Assembly (NCBI RefSeq): GCF_000265465.1
Contig: NC_018016.1
Location: 2,222,001-2,286,000 of the forward strand
DNA: 64,000 nucleotides
DNA from: Ornithobacterium rhinotracheale DSM 15997
GTDB lineage: Bacteria; Bacteroidota; Bacteroidia; Flavobacteriales; Weeksellaceae
Direction of reading: 5' to 3'
The notes under the pieces are model-generated. The model searched no databases. It was not told where the DNA came from and saw only the letters and a list, made by a program, of their open reading frames with translations. Positions 53,397-62,614 of this stretch are shown piece after piece. Positions within the stretch are counted from its first letter, which is position 1, and each line of letters opens with the position of its first letter. Position numbers and translations under genes: made by a program.

Positions 53397-53820
53397 TTTC
53401 CTCTACTTCTGGGATTGGTACTGGCTGTTTTTTGATTAATTCTCCCTCTAATGTCATTGCAGCTCTTGATACTTTCATGTCGCGTACGATGCCATTAAAT
53501 AGTGCCGCGATAATAACTTTTTTCATACTTTCCCAAAAAAGCTTAGTATCTTCGGGCGAAGTTTCAAATACTGGATTTGTGCGAGTATCTACCAAATCTC
53601 CCGTAGGCGTGATGCTGCTCGTTATTTTCTCTGTGTGAACAACCATATTTTCCACATCAATATTGATACTTGTAACTTGCACACGCTTTTTAAGCCCATT
53701 ATTTCTATAAAAAGGGCTCTCTAAGTCAAAATCTGATGAATTGTACTCGATACCTATAAATCCATCGTCACCGCCCTCAAAAAGGCGAATTTCCTTGTCT
53801 TTAATTCTAATTGTCTTCAT
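53380..53820 (-). CDS. Hypothetical phage protein
   Basis: Encodes 146 aa, soluble. It is beta-rich at the start (KTIRIKDKEIRLFEGGDDGF) with an acidic, Pro-containing tail (PVPIPEVEENENDH). It lies between fibre genes and the lysis genes. No family recognised. Confidence 0.5.
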   Translation of the reverse strand: MKTIRIKDKEIRLFEGGDDGFIGIEYNSSDFDLESPFYRNNGLKKRVQVTSINIDVENMVVHTEKITSSITPTGDLVDTRTNPVFETSPEDTKLFWESMKKVIIAALFNGIVRDMKVSRAAMTLEGELIKKQPVPIPEVEENENDH

Positions 53821-53833
53821 ATTTTTTTATTTT

Positions 53834-54544
53834 TTATACGTAAATTTTTTCTCCTACCTCGTGAACAATCTTTCCGAAGTCTTTTCCAATGTTATTTTTT
53901 CTGTAAAAAGATTTCAATTCACTGTAATTAGGTGGCATTTCTCTTTTCGCTGAACCATAATCGTTTACCCCACAACCTCTCTCTCTTAATTTTCCAATCA
54001 ACTTTTCTCCTATCTCGGTATAGTGGGCTCCTTCAATGCCAACTTGATTAATGTTGACATTATTGTAAGCGTAATCAAGAAACTCATCAACATAGCGCAC
54101 ATGAAGTGGTCTGAGAGTCTTCCAATTCGAATAATCTTTTAAACCAATTTGTGTAAATACAGCTCCTTCCTGTACTATGAAATCTGGAAGAATTAATTTA
54201 TCAATGCTTAGCATTTTCAACCTTGATTTTGAAAAATCAATGGAATTTATAATCTCGCTATTAATTACAGATGTTACTACTTCTTTTGGATTTGTGTGTC
54301 CAACGCTAATCTTTCTCGCATCAAATACTTGCAATATTTTTTCATTTTCATTATCTGGAAATTCAATCATGTAATTACTATCTGTGATTTCTCCAGATGA
54401 TTTAATCTCATTACCTTCTAAAATGCGATATTTAAGTGTTCTACCTCGCTCTGTCGCAAATTTCACAGAAGTAGCTCCTCTTGCTTTAACATAATAATCT
54501 ATCCAAGTTTTGCGCTGAGTGACTAAAAACATTCTCCTACTCAT
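53834..54544 (-). CDS. Phage protein of the tail-fibre region, unknown
   Basis: Encodes 236 aa. The first half is beta-rich (TSVKFATERGRTLKYRILEG) and the middle has leucine-rich strand-like spacing (SRLKMLSIDKLILPDFIVQE). It could be a fibre tip or an enzyme. It lies 1 bp after the preceding gene and is 13 bp from the next. No family recognised. Confidence 0.5.
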   Translation of the reverse strand: MSRRMFLVTQRKTWIDYYVKARGATSVKFATERGRTLKYRILEGNEIKSSGEITDSNYMIEFPDNENEKILQVFDARKISVGHTNPKEVVTSVINSEIINSIDFSKSRLKMLSIDKLILPDFIVQEGAVFTQIGLKDYSNWKTLRPLHVRYVDEFLDYAYNNVNINQVGIEGAHYTEIGEKLIGKLRERGCGVNDYGSAKREMPPNYSELKSFYRKNNIGKDFGKIVHEVGEKIYV

Positions 54545-54545
54545 C

Positions 54546-55157
54546 TTACACTAAATTTGCGTGAATTTTATCATTATCTAATAGTGTCATATAAATGACG
54601 TGATTTGTTCCAGCTATGAAAAAATCTATACTTCCCCTCCAATCTATCTTAGAATCTCTTGGTAACGAACTTCCGTTAAAATTAATTAATACAGTTGTGC
54701 CAATCTTAGCTCCTTCCATGTCAATAGTGAAAGTTTCTATTGGTGCTTTTGTGGTTCCATAATTTCTATCACAATCAAAAGTGATGACATTTCCATTCGT
54801 CTGCACCGCAGGGAAATTTTCAAGTTTTTGTTTTTCTTGACGCGTAAATGTTTCCTCAATGTCTAGCGCTGTTTTCCATAGATGTTTATTATCATCTCCT
54901 ATATTGCTAGCATCTGCATTGGCTTTTAATTTGAAAGCATCGACTTGCTCTTTTTTGTAACGCTCAAAATCGGCATTTTCCACCTTGCTGGACAAATCTA
55001 TGCCCGAAAGCATATCGTTTAGCCCTTGGATATTTTCCGCTGGAATTTTATCGTCCTTGTGCCAAAAGCTGTCCAGCCACGCCCAAAATTGCTCCTGCGT
55101 GGGCTTCAAACCGTTTTTAAACCATTGTTTAATGCTATTTAAATCTGTCTTTGCCAT
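54546..55157 (-). CDS. Putative tail fibre / receptor-binding protein
   Basis: Encodes 203 aa. The N-terminal motif IKQWFKNGLKPTQEQFWAWL with IPAENIQGLNDML is a recurrent attachment segment of Bacteroidota prophage fibres. A coiled linker follows, then a beta-rich C-terminal domain (FTIDMEGAKIGTTVLINFNG) likely to contact the host. Follows the collar-type fibre gene. Confidence 0.6.
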   Translation of the reverse strand: MAKTDLNSIKQWFKNGLKPTQEQFWAWLDSFWHKDDKIPAENIQGLNDMLSGIDLSSKVENADFERYKKEQVDAFKLKANADASNIGDDNKHLWKTALDIEETFTRQEKQKLENFPAVQTNGNVITFDCDRNYGTTKAPIETFTIDMEGAKIGTTVLINFNGSSLPRDSKIDWRGSIDFFIAGTNHVIYMTLLDNDKIHANLV

Positions 55158-55172
55158 GATTTTTTTTTAGTT

Positions 55173-56051
55173 TTAATCAAATCCTACAAATCGGATAAAT
55201 TTTACAATTCTGGTGGGCTGTACCACATTAAACGCTTGCCCTTGCCCCACGCTTTTCTCCTCTGTGTCTCTTTGGTTGTATCTTCTTTGATTTCCGATAC
55301 CTAAGGCATACTCCACATCACCGCCTTTGTCATTGGTATCACCGCTGACGGTGTAGCCATTGCCTATCTTGTTACCAAAAGTTATAAAATTGTTGAATGT
55401 GTTATTAGGCGCGTGCTTGTGTGCTGGCAGTTCATCAATGATAAGCCTATGCTCGGCCTCTCCAATTTCAGCCCCAAGTGTAGCAAAATTTCCTGTGCCT
55501 TGTCCTGCTGGAACGCGACCACGCAAGTCGGTGTGTTCCACCCAGCCAGCTGGAATTTCGTTTGCGGGCCTGTCCCAAATTGCTACCAAGCCGATGGGAA
55601 TTGTATTTTTTAGCAATTTTTCCAGCTTCGTTATCTTTTCAGCTAAGGCTGTAACCGTTGTTTTATCTTCCTTTTCTGCCTGCAATACAGGAAGGGGCTT
55701 AAAGCGCTTGAAATCTGCCCAGTTGTGGGCGTTGGAGCCTGCGCCAAAAGTGGCATAGCGCATGATTTCAACTTCTTTGCTCACGCCATCTTCAAAAGGT
55801 AACTTCTTCTTTTCTTCTCTAATCACCACGGTAGCGCTTGCAGAACCTCCTTTAAATGGCAATAATTCGCCTTTTATAAAAACAGTTCCGTCTTTTACCG
55901 TGGAACCTGTAACCTCGCAGCCGCTTATAATGGCTAAATCACCCGCCAAGTAGCCAAGGCTATTGAATAGCTTGTAGCTGCTTTGCATAAAGTCCAGCAC
56001 ATTGGTGTCCAATGGGAAACCACCTGTGTTGTCAAATTTTAATGTATTCAT
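55173..56051 (-). CDS. Tail-collar-domain fibre protein
   Basis: Encodes 292 aa. The C-terminal half is a phage tail collar (Mdp-like) domain: IPIGLVAIWDRPANEIPAGW, DLRGRVPAGQGTG, IDELPAHKHAPNN and the usual end VKFIRFVGFD. The N-terminal half is an unassigned attachment region. Overlaps the gpI-like gene by 4 bp (ATGA type). Confidence 0.8.
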   Translation of the reverse strand: MNTLKFDNTGGFPLDTNVLDFMQSSYKLFNSLGYLAGDLAIISGCEVTGSTVKDGTVFIKGELLPFKGGSASATVVIREEKKKLPFEDGVSKEVEIMRYATFGAGSNAHNWADFKRFKPLPVLQAEKEDKTTVTALAEKITKLEKLLKNTIPIGLVAIWDRPANEIPAGWVEHTDLRGRVPAGQGTGNFATLGAEIGEAEHRLIIDELPAHKHAPNNTFNNFITFGNKIGNGYTVSGDTNDKGGDVEYALGIGNQRRYNQRDTEEKSVGQGQAFNVVQPTRIVKFIRFVGFD

Positions 56052-56512
56052 TTGGTGTATATTTTAAATATTTTACTTGCTAATTTGTAATAATTGACAA
56101 GGGCGTTTATCTCTACCTTTTTGCCCTCTAATTCCTTTGGGATTAATACTAAAAAATCCACTCCAGTGTCGGCGTAATCGGCTCTATCCCGCAAATACAT
56201 TGTGCCTAAAAAGCGCGGTTTTTGCTCGCCACGGGTATAAATGTATTGTCGGCTAAATTTGTTCCCCTCTACAATTTCAATGCGTCTTTGCTGAATATCA
56301 AAAGCATCGTTCAGCGCTTTTCTTAGGTAGCATTTTTGCCCGTTGTACCCAAGGGTTTGAATATCTGTTTTTCGCTTAATGGTAAAAGCATAATACAAGT
56401 TTTTAAGTGGGCTAAGCAATGTAAATAGCCACGCGCGCATTCGTGCTTTTCGCAAAAAAGTGGGCGTTAAAAGCAGGCTTAATTTTTCAATATCTAAATT
56501 ATATACTTTCAT
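56048..56512 (-). CDS. Baseplate/tail protein, gpI-like position
   Basis: Encodes 154 aa. It lies exactly after the gpJ-like gene (stop and start overlap by one base), where P2/Mu-type phages encode gpI. Sequence is beta-rich and basic (RRIEIVEGNKFSRQYIYTRG). The family link is positional and tentative. Confidence 0.45.
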   Translation of the reverse strand: MKVYNLDIEKLSLLLTPTFLRKARMRAWLFTLLSPLKNLYYAFTIKRKTDIQTLGYNGQKCYLRKALNDAFDIQQRRIEIVEGNKFSRQYIYTRGEQKPRFLGTMYLRDRADYADTGVDFLVLIPKELEGKKVEINALVNYYKLASKIFKIYTK

Positions 56513-57366
56513 TACAAATACTGAATAATGCTTTTAGTTTCATCTTCTGCATCAAAATTCACAGCAAAATAGCCACTCACTGGGATGGTAGAAATATCAA
56601 TAGGCGCAAAGCTGGCGTATGTGTCTGAGGAGCCGTCTATCCATTGGCTTTCTGCCAAATCAAGACTTACATCTGCCACGCCGTTGGCCTTTTGAATTTC
56701 GTCTACAAGCTTTTGCAAAGACAATTCGCCATTAAATGGCAGGGCTTTCATATGCCTTTCGATAGCTTCGCGCACGGGTTGTTTGGCGGTTAAAATCTCA
56801 ATACCATTTTCATCAAGCACCAACGGATCGCGCACAATTCTAAGATTTAATTTCAATCTATCTGGTCGGTAATTGATAACAGAGATTGCTACACCAGCGT
56901 CTTTTATTTCGTTGATATAAGCTTTAAACGAGCTCTCAACCTCGGGCGTGAGTTTCCAAAGTTTACCTCCAGTTTCGCCCGCTATTTTGATGATAAGCGT
57001 GCGCTGTTCTGCGCTCTCAACCACGGCGGCGTATTTTATTACTTTGGCTTGCTCTATTTCCTCCTCCGTATGGTTTTCGTTATTGTATTTGTCGCCGTCT
57101 TCTAGCAAATCAAATCCGTATTGAAAAGCCAATGCCTTATTACGATACCAGCGTGCCGTGTGAGGCTTGAGCTGGCGCAAACGCTCGTCAATCTCTGCCC
57201 TGTGCAAATCAAAGATTTTTTCCAGCGACCAAATCGCTACGGAAACAATGTAAATCCACAAACGCCAAAGGGCGGTTTTGCTCGTAGAATTTAATTCGTT
57301 GAGCTCCTCGTGGTTGGCTTTTTCTTGGTAGATTTGTTGTTGTATTTCTTCTATGCTTCTTGCCAT
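56512..57366 (-). CDS. Baseplate protein, gpJ-like
   Basis: Encodes 284 aa. Helical N-terminus (RSIEEIQQQIYQEKANHEEL), then a two-domain beta region with SVINYRPDRLKLNLRIVRDP and VREAIERHMKALPFNGELSL. That last pattern (a turn of helix before a strand for fibre contact) recalls baseplate J of P2 and gp47 of Mu. Good but not certain. Confidence 0.6.
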   Translation of the reverse strand: MARSIEEIQQQIYQEKANHEELNELNSTSKTALWRLWIYIVSVAIWSLEKIFDLHRAEIDERLRQLKPHTARWYRNKALAFQYGFDLLEDGDKYNNENHTEEEIEQAKVIKYAAVVESAEQRTLIIKIAGETGGKLWKLTPEVESSFKAYINEIKDAGVAISVINYRPDRLKLNLRIVRDPLVLDENGIEILTAKQPVREAIERHMKALPFNGELSLQKLVDEIQKANGVADVSLDLAESQWIDGSSDTYASFAPIDISTIPVSGYFAVNFDAEDETKSIIQYL

Positions 57367-57368
57367 AA

Positions 57369-57665
57369 TTAAGATACTTTAAAGTCTTGGTTAATTGCCC
57401 AATAACTGATACCCTCCAGTTTATTTATTTGATTGCTTGTGTGGCTCACTCCTGTGGCGGGCTGAATATTTTTGACTTGGTAATAAGCTAAAATATCCGC
57501 ATCCTGCATGATGACTTGTGGTAGTTCCAACCTTTGCCCAGCTTGCACATCATCGGTAATGCTTAGATTGTTAGCCTCTGCTAGCTCAAAAACGCCCGCA
57601 ATGCTCCCCGTGTGCATTAAGCACACATCAAAAAGGGATTGTTTATGTAATACTACTACCTGTAT
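57369..57665 (-). CDS. LysM-type tail protein (gpX-like), ATA or late GTG start
   Basis: The frame is open from 57665 and encodes 98 aa if it begins at ATA (57665-57663), which overlaps the upstream stop (TAATA where TAATG is usual). The first standard start, GTG at 57626, would cut off QVVVLHKQSLFDV, which belongs to the conserved opening of this family (QSLFDhA..hTGS). The rest (ELAEANNLSITDDVQAGQRL, then LELPQV) is LysM-like, as in P2 gpX. It probably reinforces the baseplate hub. Confidence 0.6.
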   Translation of the reverse strand: MQVVVLHKQSLFDVCLMHTGSIAGVFELAEANNLSITDDVQAGQRLELPQVIMQDADILAYYQVKNIQPATGVSHTSNQINKLEGISYWAINQDFKVS

Positions 57666-57970
57666 TACACTTTGGTTTTTCCGTTGAGTTGTTTGTATTT
57701 TGTAAGCTCATTAGTGAGCGCTTCCACTTTTTGCTCTAATTCTTTGATGGTTTTTTTAGCGGCATCAAGTTCCACAATGGCTGTTTTAAGTTGTTCGCCC
57801 AAATTCTCTATCATTTCACGATAAATGCGTACGGCTTTATCTACATTGTCAAGCTCATTTGCCTGTACTTCCATTTGTTGCTTTTTGCGAGCAAAAAACC
57901 AAGCCACGAAAGCGCCAACAATAGCCGTAATTATTTCACTTATATAGGGTTGTAAAAGTTCTATCATCAT
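57665..57970 (-). CDS. Membrane-anchored coiled-coil phage protein
   Basis: Encodes 101 aa. A transmembrane helix at about residues 12-27 (IITAIVGAFVAWFFARK) is followed by a long coiled coil with heptads (IVELDAAKKTIKELEQKVEA). It resembles Rz-like or holin-associated proteins but sits among baseplate genes. Overlaps the stop of the next upstream gene. Confidence 0.55.
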   Translation of the reverse strand: MMIELLQPYISEIITAIVGAFVAWFFARKKQQMEVQANELDNVDKAVRIYREMIENLGEQLKTAIVELDAAKKTIKELEQKVEALTNELTKYKQLNGKTKV

Positions 57971-58191
57971 TATTCAATTTTTGCGTTTATCGTTCCTGTT
58001 ACGGCACCGCCACTTGATGGTGCAATGAGCCCCGAAGTGTAAACGATTTGTAATTCCTTAATTTCTTCCACAATGGCTTGTGCTAAATCCGTGGCAAATT
58101 GCTCCTTGCTACGATTGGGATCGTCCTCCTCGGTTTGGCACTTGTCCATGGCGATAACTATTTTATTTTTTAGTCTGTTTTCGTTGAGCAT
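57970..58191 (-). CDS. Small hypothetical phage protein
   Basis: Encodes 73 aa, helical N-terminus (NRLKNKIVIAMDKCQTEEDD) and a Gly/Ser-rich end (SGLIAPSSGGAVTGTINAK). Similar small proteins occur before baseplate spikes in Bacteroidota phages. Function unknown. Confidence 0.5.
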   Translation of the reverse strand: MLNENRLKNKIVIAMDKCQTEEDDPNRSKEQFATDLAQAIVEEIKELQIVYTSGLIAPSSGGAVTGTINAKIE

Positions 58192-58242
58192 TTTCTCTGT
58201 ATTAAAATTAATTGCCTGCCGTGCTACGGCTTTAAAGCCATT

Positions 58243-58731
58243 TTAATTATCGTTTAAAAGGTTATTAAATCGTTTTTCCAATGCGGTAAACTCGGGCTCG
58301 TTGATGAGCTTTATCGTGCTACCTGTATTCGTCGTGAACTTCATTCGTTTAATCGTTGCGATTAAATCAGCCATTAAAGTTTTGAGCGTTTCGTTCTCCT
58401 TTCGGAGGAGAAAGCCGTTAGTAATTTTAAGCTCTGTTTCTCCAGCTTTAAATTCAATACTTTCTAAATCTTCAGCCCAAATTAAAAAGGCTTTGGCTGG
58501 GTTATTTTCTATTAGACCTATTAGCGCATTGCTATCTTTTTTAGGTTTAAAATTCGCAGAGCCAAGCCCTAAATGCACATCGTGAATATCTAAATCATCA
58601 TGCAAGCCCTTAGCTTCACAGGTTTTATTTTCCCAATCTACCGCTGTAACTATTACCCACTGCACTTGTGTGGCAATGCGTTTTTTTATGTTTTGGTCTA
58701 ACAACCCCTCAAATTCATCGATTAAATCCAT
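58243..58731 (-). CDS. Baseplate spike-like protein (gpV-like)
   Basis: Encodes 162 aa. N-terminal helix then an OB-fold-like region (VQWVIVTAVDWENKTCEAKG) and a repetitive beta section ending in a helical tail. This fits a short Mu gp45 / P2 gpV-type spike lying next to the gpD-like hub gene. Moderate support. Confidence 0.5.
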   Translation of the reverse strand: MDLIDEFEGLLDQNIKKRIATQVQWVIVTAVDWENKTCEAKGLHDDLDIHDVHLGLGSANFKPKKDSNALIGLIENNPAKAFLIWAEDLESIEFKAGETELKITNGFLLRKENETLKTLMADLIATIKRMKFTTNTGSTIKLINEPEFTALEKRFNNLLNDN

Positions 58732-58735
58732 TCTT

Positions 58736-59707
58736 TTATTTCTTTGCCACTTGTCCTATTTCAATTTCTTGTCTATACCCATCTGCGCTTAATTTCTTAA
58801 CCACTCTATCAATGTAATAAATACCTTTTCTGTCTGGGTAAAGCGTTGAGCTTATCGATACCTTTTCTCCGTGTTGTAAGCTGGGCATGCCCAGCGTGGT
58901 AAATGCGCCATCAAAGCCCTCTTTTTTATGCAAATCATAAAGGCGTTTCACTTCTTTTTCCATTGCCGCTTTATCTCCAAAATCTAGCTTTATATTGAGC
59001 GTTGTTTTGGGATTTTCGTCGCCAAATTCATACTCCATTTTTTTACCTTTTCCCGTTACGGAAGTAGCTTTTATTTTAATGGTTCTATCTTCTTTACTTA
59101 AATATTTTAAATCATTGCTTACGCAGTTTCTTTCAAGGTCAAAGCGGTAAACTGATTTATCGTTTTTCACATCGGAATAAGGCTTGGCTGTGGTTAATTT
59201 ACCATTGCGGATAAATGCGTAAAGGCTGTAATCTTTTTGTAGTGTGTCCAACACTGCGCCCAGCGTGGTATTGGCAAAACGCATAGCTCCTATTTGAATA
59301 TCGGCATCACAATCTACCTCTATACCTTTTACTATTTCAGCTAAAAAGCTTTTTAGAGAACCGCCTTTATAGGCAAAGTGTACAGGGAGTTTTTTCAGCT
59401 GAAACATCTCATCCTCTAACTCAATAGTTATCGGATAATCTGCCGACACTTTGCGGATATAGCCAGTAAACTCTGTAAGTAGTTCGCCGTTATATCCCAT
59501 TTTAATGACACACTTATCTCCTGCTTTGAAAACATTGCCCACTTTGTATTTATCAAAATCTCGAACATTGCGGGGAAGCACTATCTTAGCCGTATCAGTA
59601 AGCATTTTCCAACTGCTCTCTATTTCAATTTCTGAAACCCTAAAAACACTAAAAGCTCGTCCATTCTTAGGCTTAAAAAGTAATTCAGTGTTAATTGCTA
59701 ATGTCAT
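58736..59707 (-). CDS. Baseplate hub protein, gpD/gp44-like
   Basis: Encodes 323 aa. The order AFSVFRVSEIEIESSWKMLT, GDKCVIKMGYNGELLTEFTG and YIDRVVKKLSADGYRQEIEI matches late-control gpD / Mu gp44 hub proteins. It forms the trimeric hub around the spike. 4 bp separate it from the spike gene. Overlaps the next gene by 4 bp. Confidence 0.75.
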   Translation of the reverse strand: MTLAINTELLFKPKNGRAFSVFRVSEIEIESSWKMLTDTAKIVLPRNVRDFDKYKVGNVFKAGDKCVIKMGYNGELLTEFTGYIRKVSADYPITIELEDEMFQLKKLPVHFAYKGGSLKSFLAEIVKGIEVDCDADIQIGAMRFANTTLGAVLDTLQKDYSLYAFIRNGKLTTAKPYSDVKNDKSVYRFDLERNCVSNDLKYLSKEDRTIKIKATSVTGKGKKMEYEFGDENPKTTLNIKLDFGDKAAMEKEVKRLYDLHKKEGFDGAFTTLGMPSLQHGEKVSISSTLYPDRKGIYYIDRVVKKLSADGYRQEIEIGQVAKK

Positions 59708-60324
59708 CTAAATATAATTTCAAAAGGTTCATCACTCACACAATTAAGCTCTATAGGGATCACATTAGGCGAAGCCTCTACACTGGTAATATCTATGCTT
59801 TCTATTACTATATTGTCTATGTTCTTTTTTCCAAACAAATCTCCTTGTACAGGCACTGATTGCACTACGTTTGCCCATTCAATAATGCGACGCTCATATT
59901 CTCTAGAAGTCATGGCATTATCACTTAGACAGATAGTTCTTATACGAATACTCCAATCGTCGAAACCATAAATTTCTTTTACCGTTCCGCTAGCACCAAT
60001 AACATCCGTTTTAGTTATGTTTTTAGCTCTATAAAAATCCACTAGAGTAGCAGGAGGAAACCAAAACTCTGAGAGTTCTCGACTAACTAGCTTGCTATCT
60101 TCATCATAAAATTTATAGTTTCCAGCTTCAAACATTATAGGAAAAACTACGGGAGTTCCCATTTGGCTTAAACGCTCAGCTTCGTTTAATTCCACTTCTT
60201 TTACTTTTGTGGAGTAATTAGGTTCTTCACTTACATCTTTGCTCAAAGGATTGGTTAAATAAACTGGATTATTTACCCCAAAAGCCATTTTAAAAAGCTG
60301 TGAAATGTTATATCTATTGTCCAT
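59704..60324 (-). CDS. DUF6046-like baseplate/tail protein
   Basis: Encodes 206 aa. It matches a family frequent in Bacteroidota phage tails: KMAFGVNNPVYLTNP, FWFPPATLVDFYRAKNITKT and RTICLSDNAMTSREYERRII. Likely a tail adaptor between tube end and hub. The function is not experimentally clear. Confidence 0.6.
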   Translation of the reverse strand: MDNRYNISQLFKMAFGVNNPVYLTNPLSKDVSEEPNYSTKVKEVELNEAERLSQMGTPVVFPIMFEAGNYKFYDEDSKLVSRELSEFWFPPATLVDFYRAKNITKTDVIGASGTVKEIYGFDDWSIRIRTICLSDNAMTSREYERRIIEWANVVQSVPVQGDLFGKKNIDNIVIESIDITSVEASPNVIPIELNCVSDEPFEIIFR

Positions 60325-60598
60325 TGTTATAAATTAGGTTTAAATGTTTTTTTATATCCTCGTAGTTCTTGCCATCTCTCCGCAGTTGAATTTTTAGATT
60401 CTTTTCAAGCTCCAGGCGAGAGCCTTTACCTTTGAGGTATTGGTACATATTCATACCGCATAATGGATCTGATTTCAAGGAACCTTGATTTAATTGAAGT
60501 AGAATTTCAACCTCTTGCAATAAACTTTCTCCTATAAAAAAGTCCCCATTTAGCAAGTCTAAATCTCCATTTTTATCAAGCAATATATCTTTCATCAC
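60314..60598 (-). CDS. gp25/gpW-like baseplate wedge protein
   Basis: Encodes 94 aa. The pattern DLDLLNGDFFIGESLLQEVE, then LQLNQGSLKSDPLCG fits the small gp25 (P2 gpW) wedge family, though the usual EPR core is absent. It overlaps the tape measure stop by 4 bp. Confidence 0.5.
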   Translation of the reverse strand: MMKDILLDKNGDLDLLNGDFFIGESLLQEVEILLQLNQGSLKSDPLCGMNMYQYLKGKGSRLELEKNLKIQLRRDGKNYEDIKKHLNLIYNNGQ

Positions 60599-62595
60599 AC
60601 AACCACTACGGCATCTCTCAGCCTGTCATTTATTTTACTTACTACTCCGTTTGCTGCGACCTCTTTACTGCTAATGCTTCTATCAATCGAAAAGTAGTTT
60701 TTCATCTCTACCTTGAAGTTTATAACTTTATTTCCTCCAGAAGAAGATAAACCACCACCGCCTGTTTTCGTTTTCTTCCCTTTTCCTTTTCTTCCACCTG
60801 TACCTGTTTCGCCACCAGTGCCATTACCATTACCGTCAATTAAATCATTCACACTTACACCTCCAGTAACGACATTACCAGTAGGTTTATCCTGTTTTTT
60901 TTGTTTTCCAGCTTCTTTTTCAGAGGTAGAGATAAGATTCATGTTCTTTCTAAATTCCTCCACACTACCAGCGGCATTTTTCGCCCAATCCCAACCTGTG
61001 AGTTCTGCCACCCATCCTAAAATTCTTTGTAAAGGATGCATCAACACATCTAACAAGACTAAACCTATACGCTTCAAACCGCCAATAATACCATCAGATT
61101 GAAAAGCATCTACAATACTATCCCAATGGCGTTTAATCATCATCACGGCACTTACCACCATTCCAATAGGGCCTAAGAGCAAAAGCATAGTAGAACCCCA
61201 GCTATCAAATTTGTTAATAGCAACTACTATAAGCCCTATCAATACCGCAATCGCTGCAATTACCAGTCCTATGGGATTAGCAGAAAGCGCAGCATTCCAA
61301 GCCCATTGCGCAACGGTTACCGCTTTTGTCCAAAAAGCGGCAATCTTTTTCGCCACAATTGTTTCCCCCAGCCATTTTCTAGTACTCTTCAATACGGGGG
61401 AAAGTCCCGAATAAGCCGCTCCAAAATCTCCTAAAACACTTACTGTTCCCCCTAGAGTATCTCCCATAACACCGAGTACGCTAGTAAACTTGAAACTCCC
61501 AATTTTTAAATCATCAATCCATGCTTTGGCTCGTTTCATTTTTTCACTCCAGCCACTCATCACAATTTCAGCTTGCTCATACGCCACATTGGTTCCTGTT
61601 ATTTGTTCAGTTAGTTCAGCTTGAGCATCTGCAGAGTTTATTAAACCTTGAGCAGATTGAATATTTTCTGCACCAAATACTGCTGCTAACGCATCTGTAT
61701 TCTTTCCTATCTTTTGCAACTCTCTAAGTCTATCGGCAAACGGAACAGAAGCATCGGATACTTTTTTCATGTTTACTCCATAGCTTTTAAGCATTTCAGT
61801 AGCTTCTTTTGATAAAGCTGATGGCGCGTTCATCTTAATTAGAACATTTCGTAATCCAACACCAGCTTCTGCACCATATTTTCCACTTTTTGCTAAAGCT
61901 TGAAGTGCTGCGTTGGTTTCTTCAAAGCTTACATTGGAGAGCTTTGCAGCCCCTCCAGCTTGAACTAGTGCTTGAGCAATTTGCGGTACTTCTGCTGCGC
62001 CCTCTTTAGCGCCTGCTGCCATTACATTCATCATTCTTTCCATTTGTCCTGCCGCAGCAATAGGGTCGTCGAGATTTACTTTGAATTGAAGCATAGAGGT
62101 GGTAAGTGCATCTGTAGCACCTTTGGCATCTCCGCCCATGGTTTTAGATAGCGTATTCACATATCTACCCATTTTTTCCATGGCCTCATCGCTTTCTCCA
62201 AGTTGTGGACCTAACCTTGAAAGAATGGTTTTAAAGGTCTCCAAATTGTCGGTAGCCTCCGTACCAAATGTTTTAGCCAATTCTCTTGCTTTATCACCCA
62301 AGGCATCTAATTTTTCACCAGAAACCCCTGCAATAGCAGAAACATCTAACAATGATGCCTCAAAATCCTCACCCACCTTTGCCGCTTCCGAGATGCGTGA
62401 ACCTAAACGATTTACTCCCTCTGTTGCCGCCATCCAATCTATGGCACGGATACGCTTTAGGCAATCTCCAAAACGATTACCCTTTTTTGTCGCCCCATCA
62501 AACTTTTTTTTGGTATCATCTATTTGTTTCTGCACCTTTTTAATGGGAGCAGTAATTTTATCTACTAAATTTAATATCCAATTGGTTTGGCTCAT
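60595..62595 (-). CDS. Tail tape measure protein
   Basis: Encodes 666 aa. The N-terminal TP901-type core is clear (ASLLDVSAIAGVSGEKLDAL, AALQALAKSGKYGAEAGVGL), as is a hydrophobic central block (NPIGLVIAAIAVLIGLIVVA). A Gly-rich low-complexity stretch lies near 590-625. It sets tail length and passes DNA. 666 aa implies a tail of roughly 100 nm by the usual 1.5 A per residue rule (general knowledge). Confidence 0.92.
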   Translation of the reverse strand: MSQTNWILNLVDKITAPIKKVQKQIDDTKKKFDGATKKGNRFGDCLKRIRAIDWMAATEGVNRLGSRISEAAKVGEDFEASLLDVSAIAGVSGEKLDALGDKARELAKTFGTEATDNLETFKTILSRLGPQLGESDEAMEKMGRYVNTLSKTMGGDAKGATDALTTSMLQFKVNLDDPIAAAGQMERMMNVMAAGAKEGAAEVPQIAQALVQAGGAAKLSNVSFEETNAALQALAKSGKYGAEAGVGLRNVLIKMNAPSALSKEATEMLKSYGVNMKKVSDASVPFADRLRELQKIGKNTDALAAVFGAENIQSAQGLINSADAQAELTEQITGTNVAYEQAEIVMSGWSEKMKRAKAWIDDLKIGSFKFTSVLGVMGDTLGGTVSVLGDFGAAYSGLSPVLKSTRKWLGETIVAKKIAAFWTKAVTVAQWAWNAALSANPIGLVIAAIAVLIGLIVVAINKFDSWGSTMLLLLGPIGMVVSAVMMIKRHWDSIVDAFQSDGIIGGLKRIGLVLLDVLMHPLQRILGWVAELTGWDWAKNAAGSVEEFRKNMNLISTSEKEAGKQKKQDKPTGNVVTGGVSVNDLIDGNGNGTGGETGTGGRKGKGKKTKTGGGGLSSSGGNKVINFKVEMKNYFSIDRSISSKEVAANGVVSKINDRLRDAVVVV

Positions 62596-62602
62596 TTTTT
62601 GT

Positions 62603-62610
62603 TATCTTTG
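62603..62610 (+). promoter_or_regulatory. Antisense -7 box
   Basis: TATCTTTG on the plus strand matches TAnnTTTG, with TTG 18 bp upstream (62582-62584). It faces against the tail operon and ends 4 bp before the GTG of the small membrane gene. Confidence 0.55.
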
Positions 62611-62614
62611 GGGT

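Noticed and set aside
55360-55758. Plus-strand frame of 132 aa in the collar fibre gene
   Set aside because: Antisense of a well supported collar-domain gene.
62099-62614. Long plus-strand frame (225 aa) across the tape measure gene
   Set aside because: Its first part is the reverse of strongly supported tape measure coding sequence. Only the last 53 codons, with own promoter, are kept as a gene.
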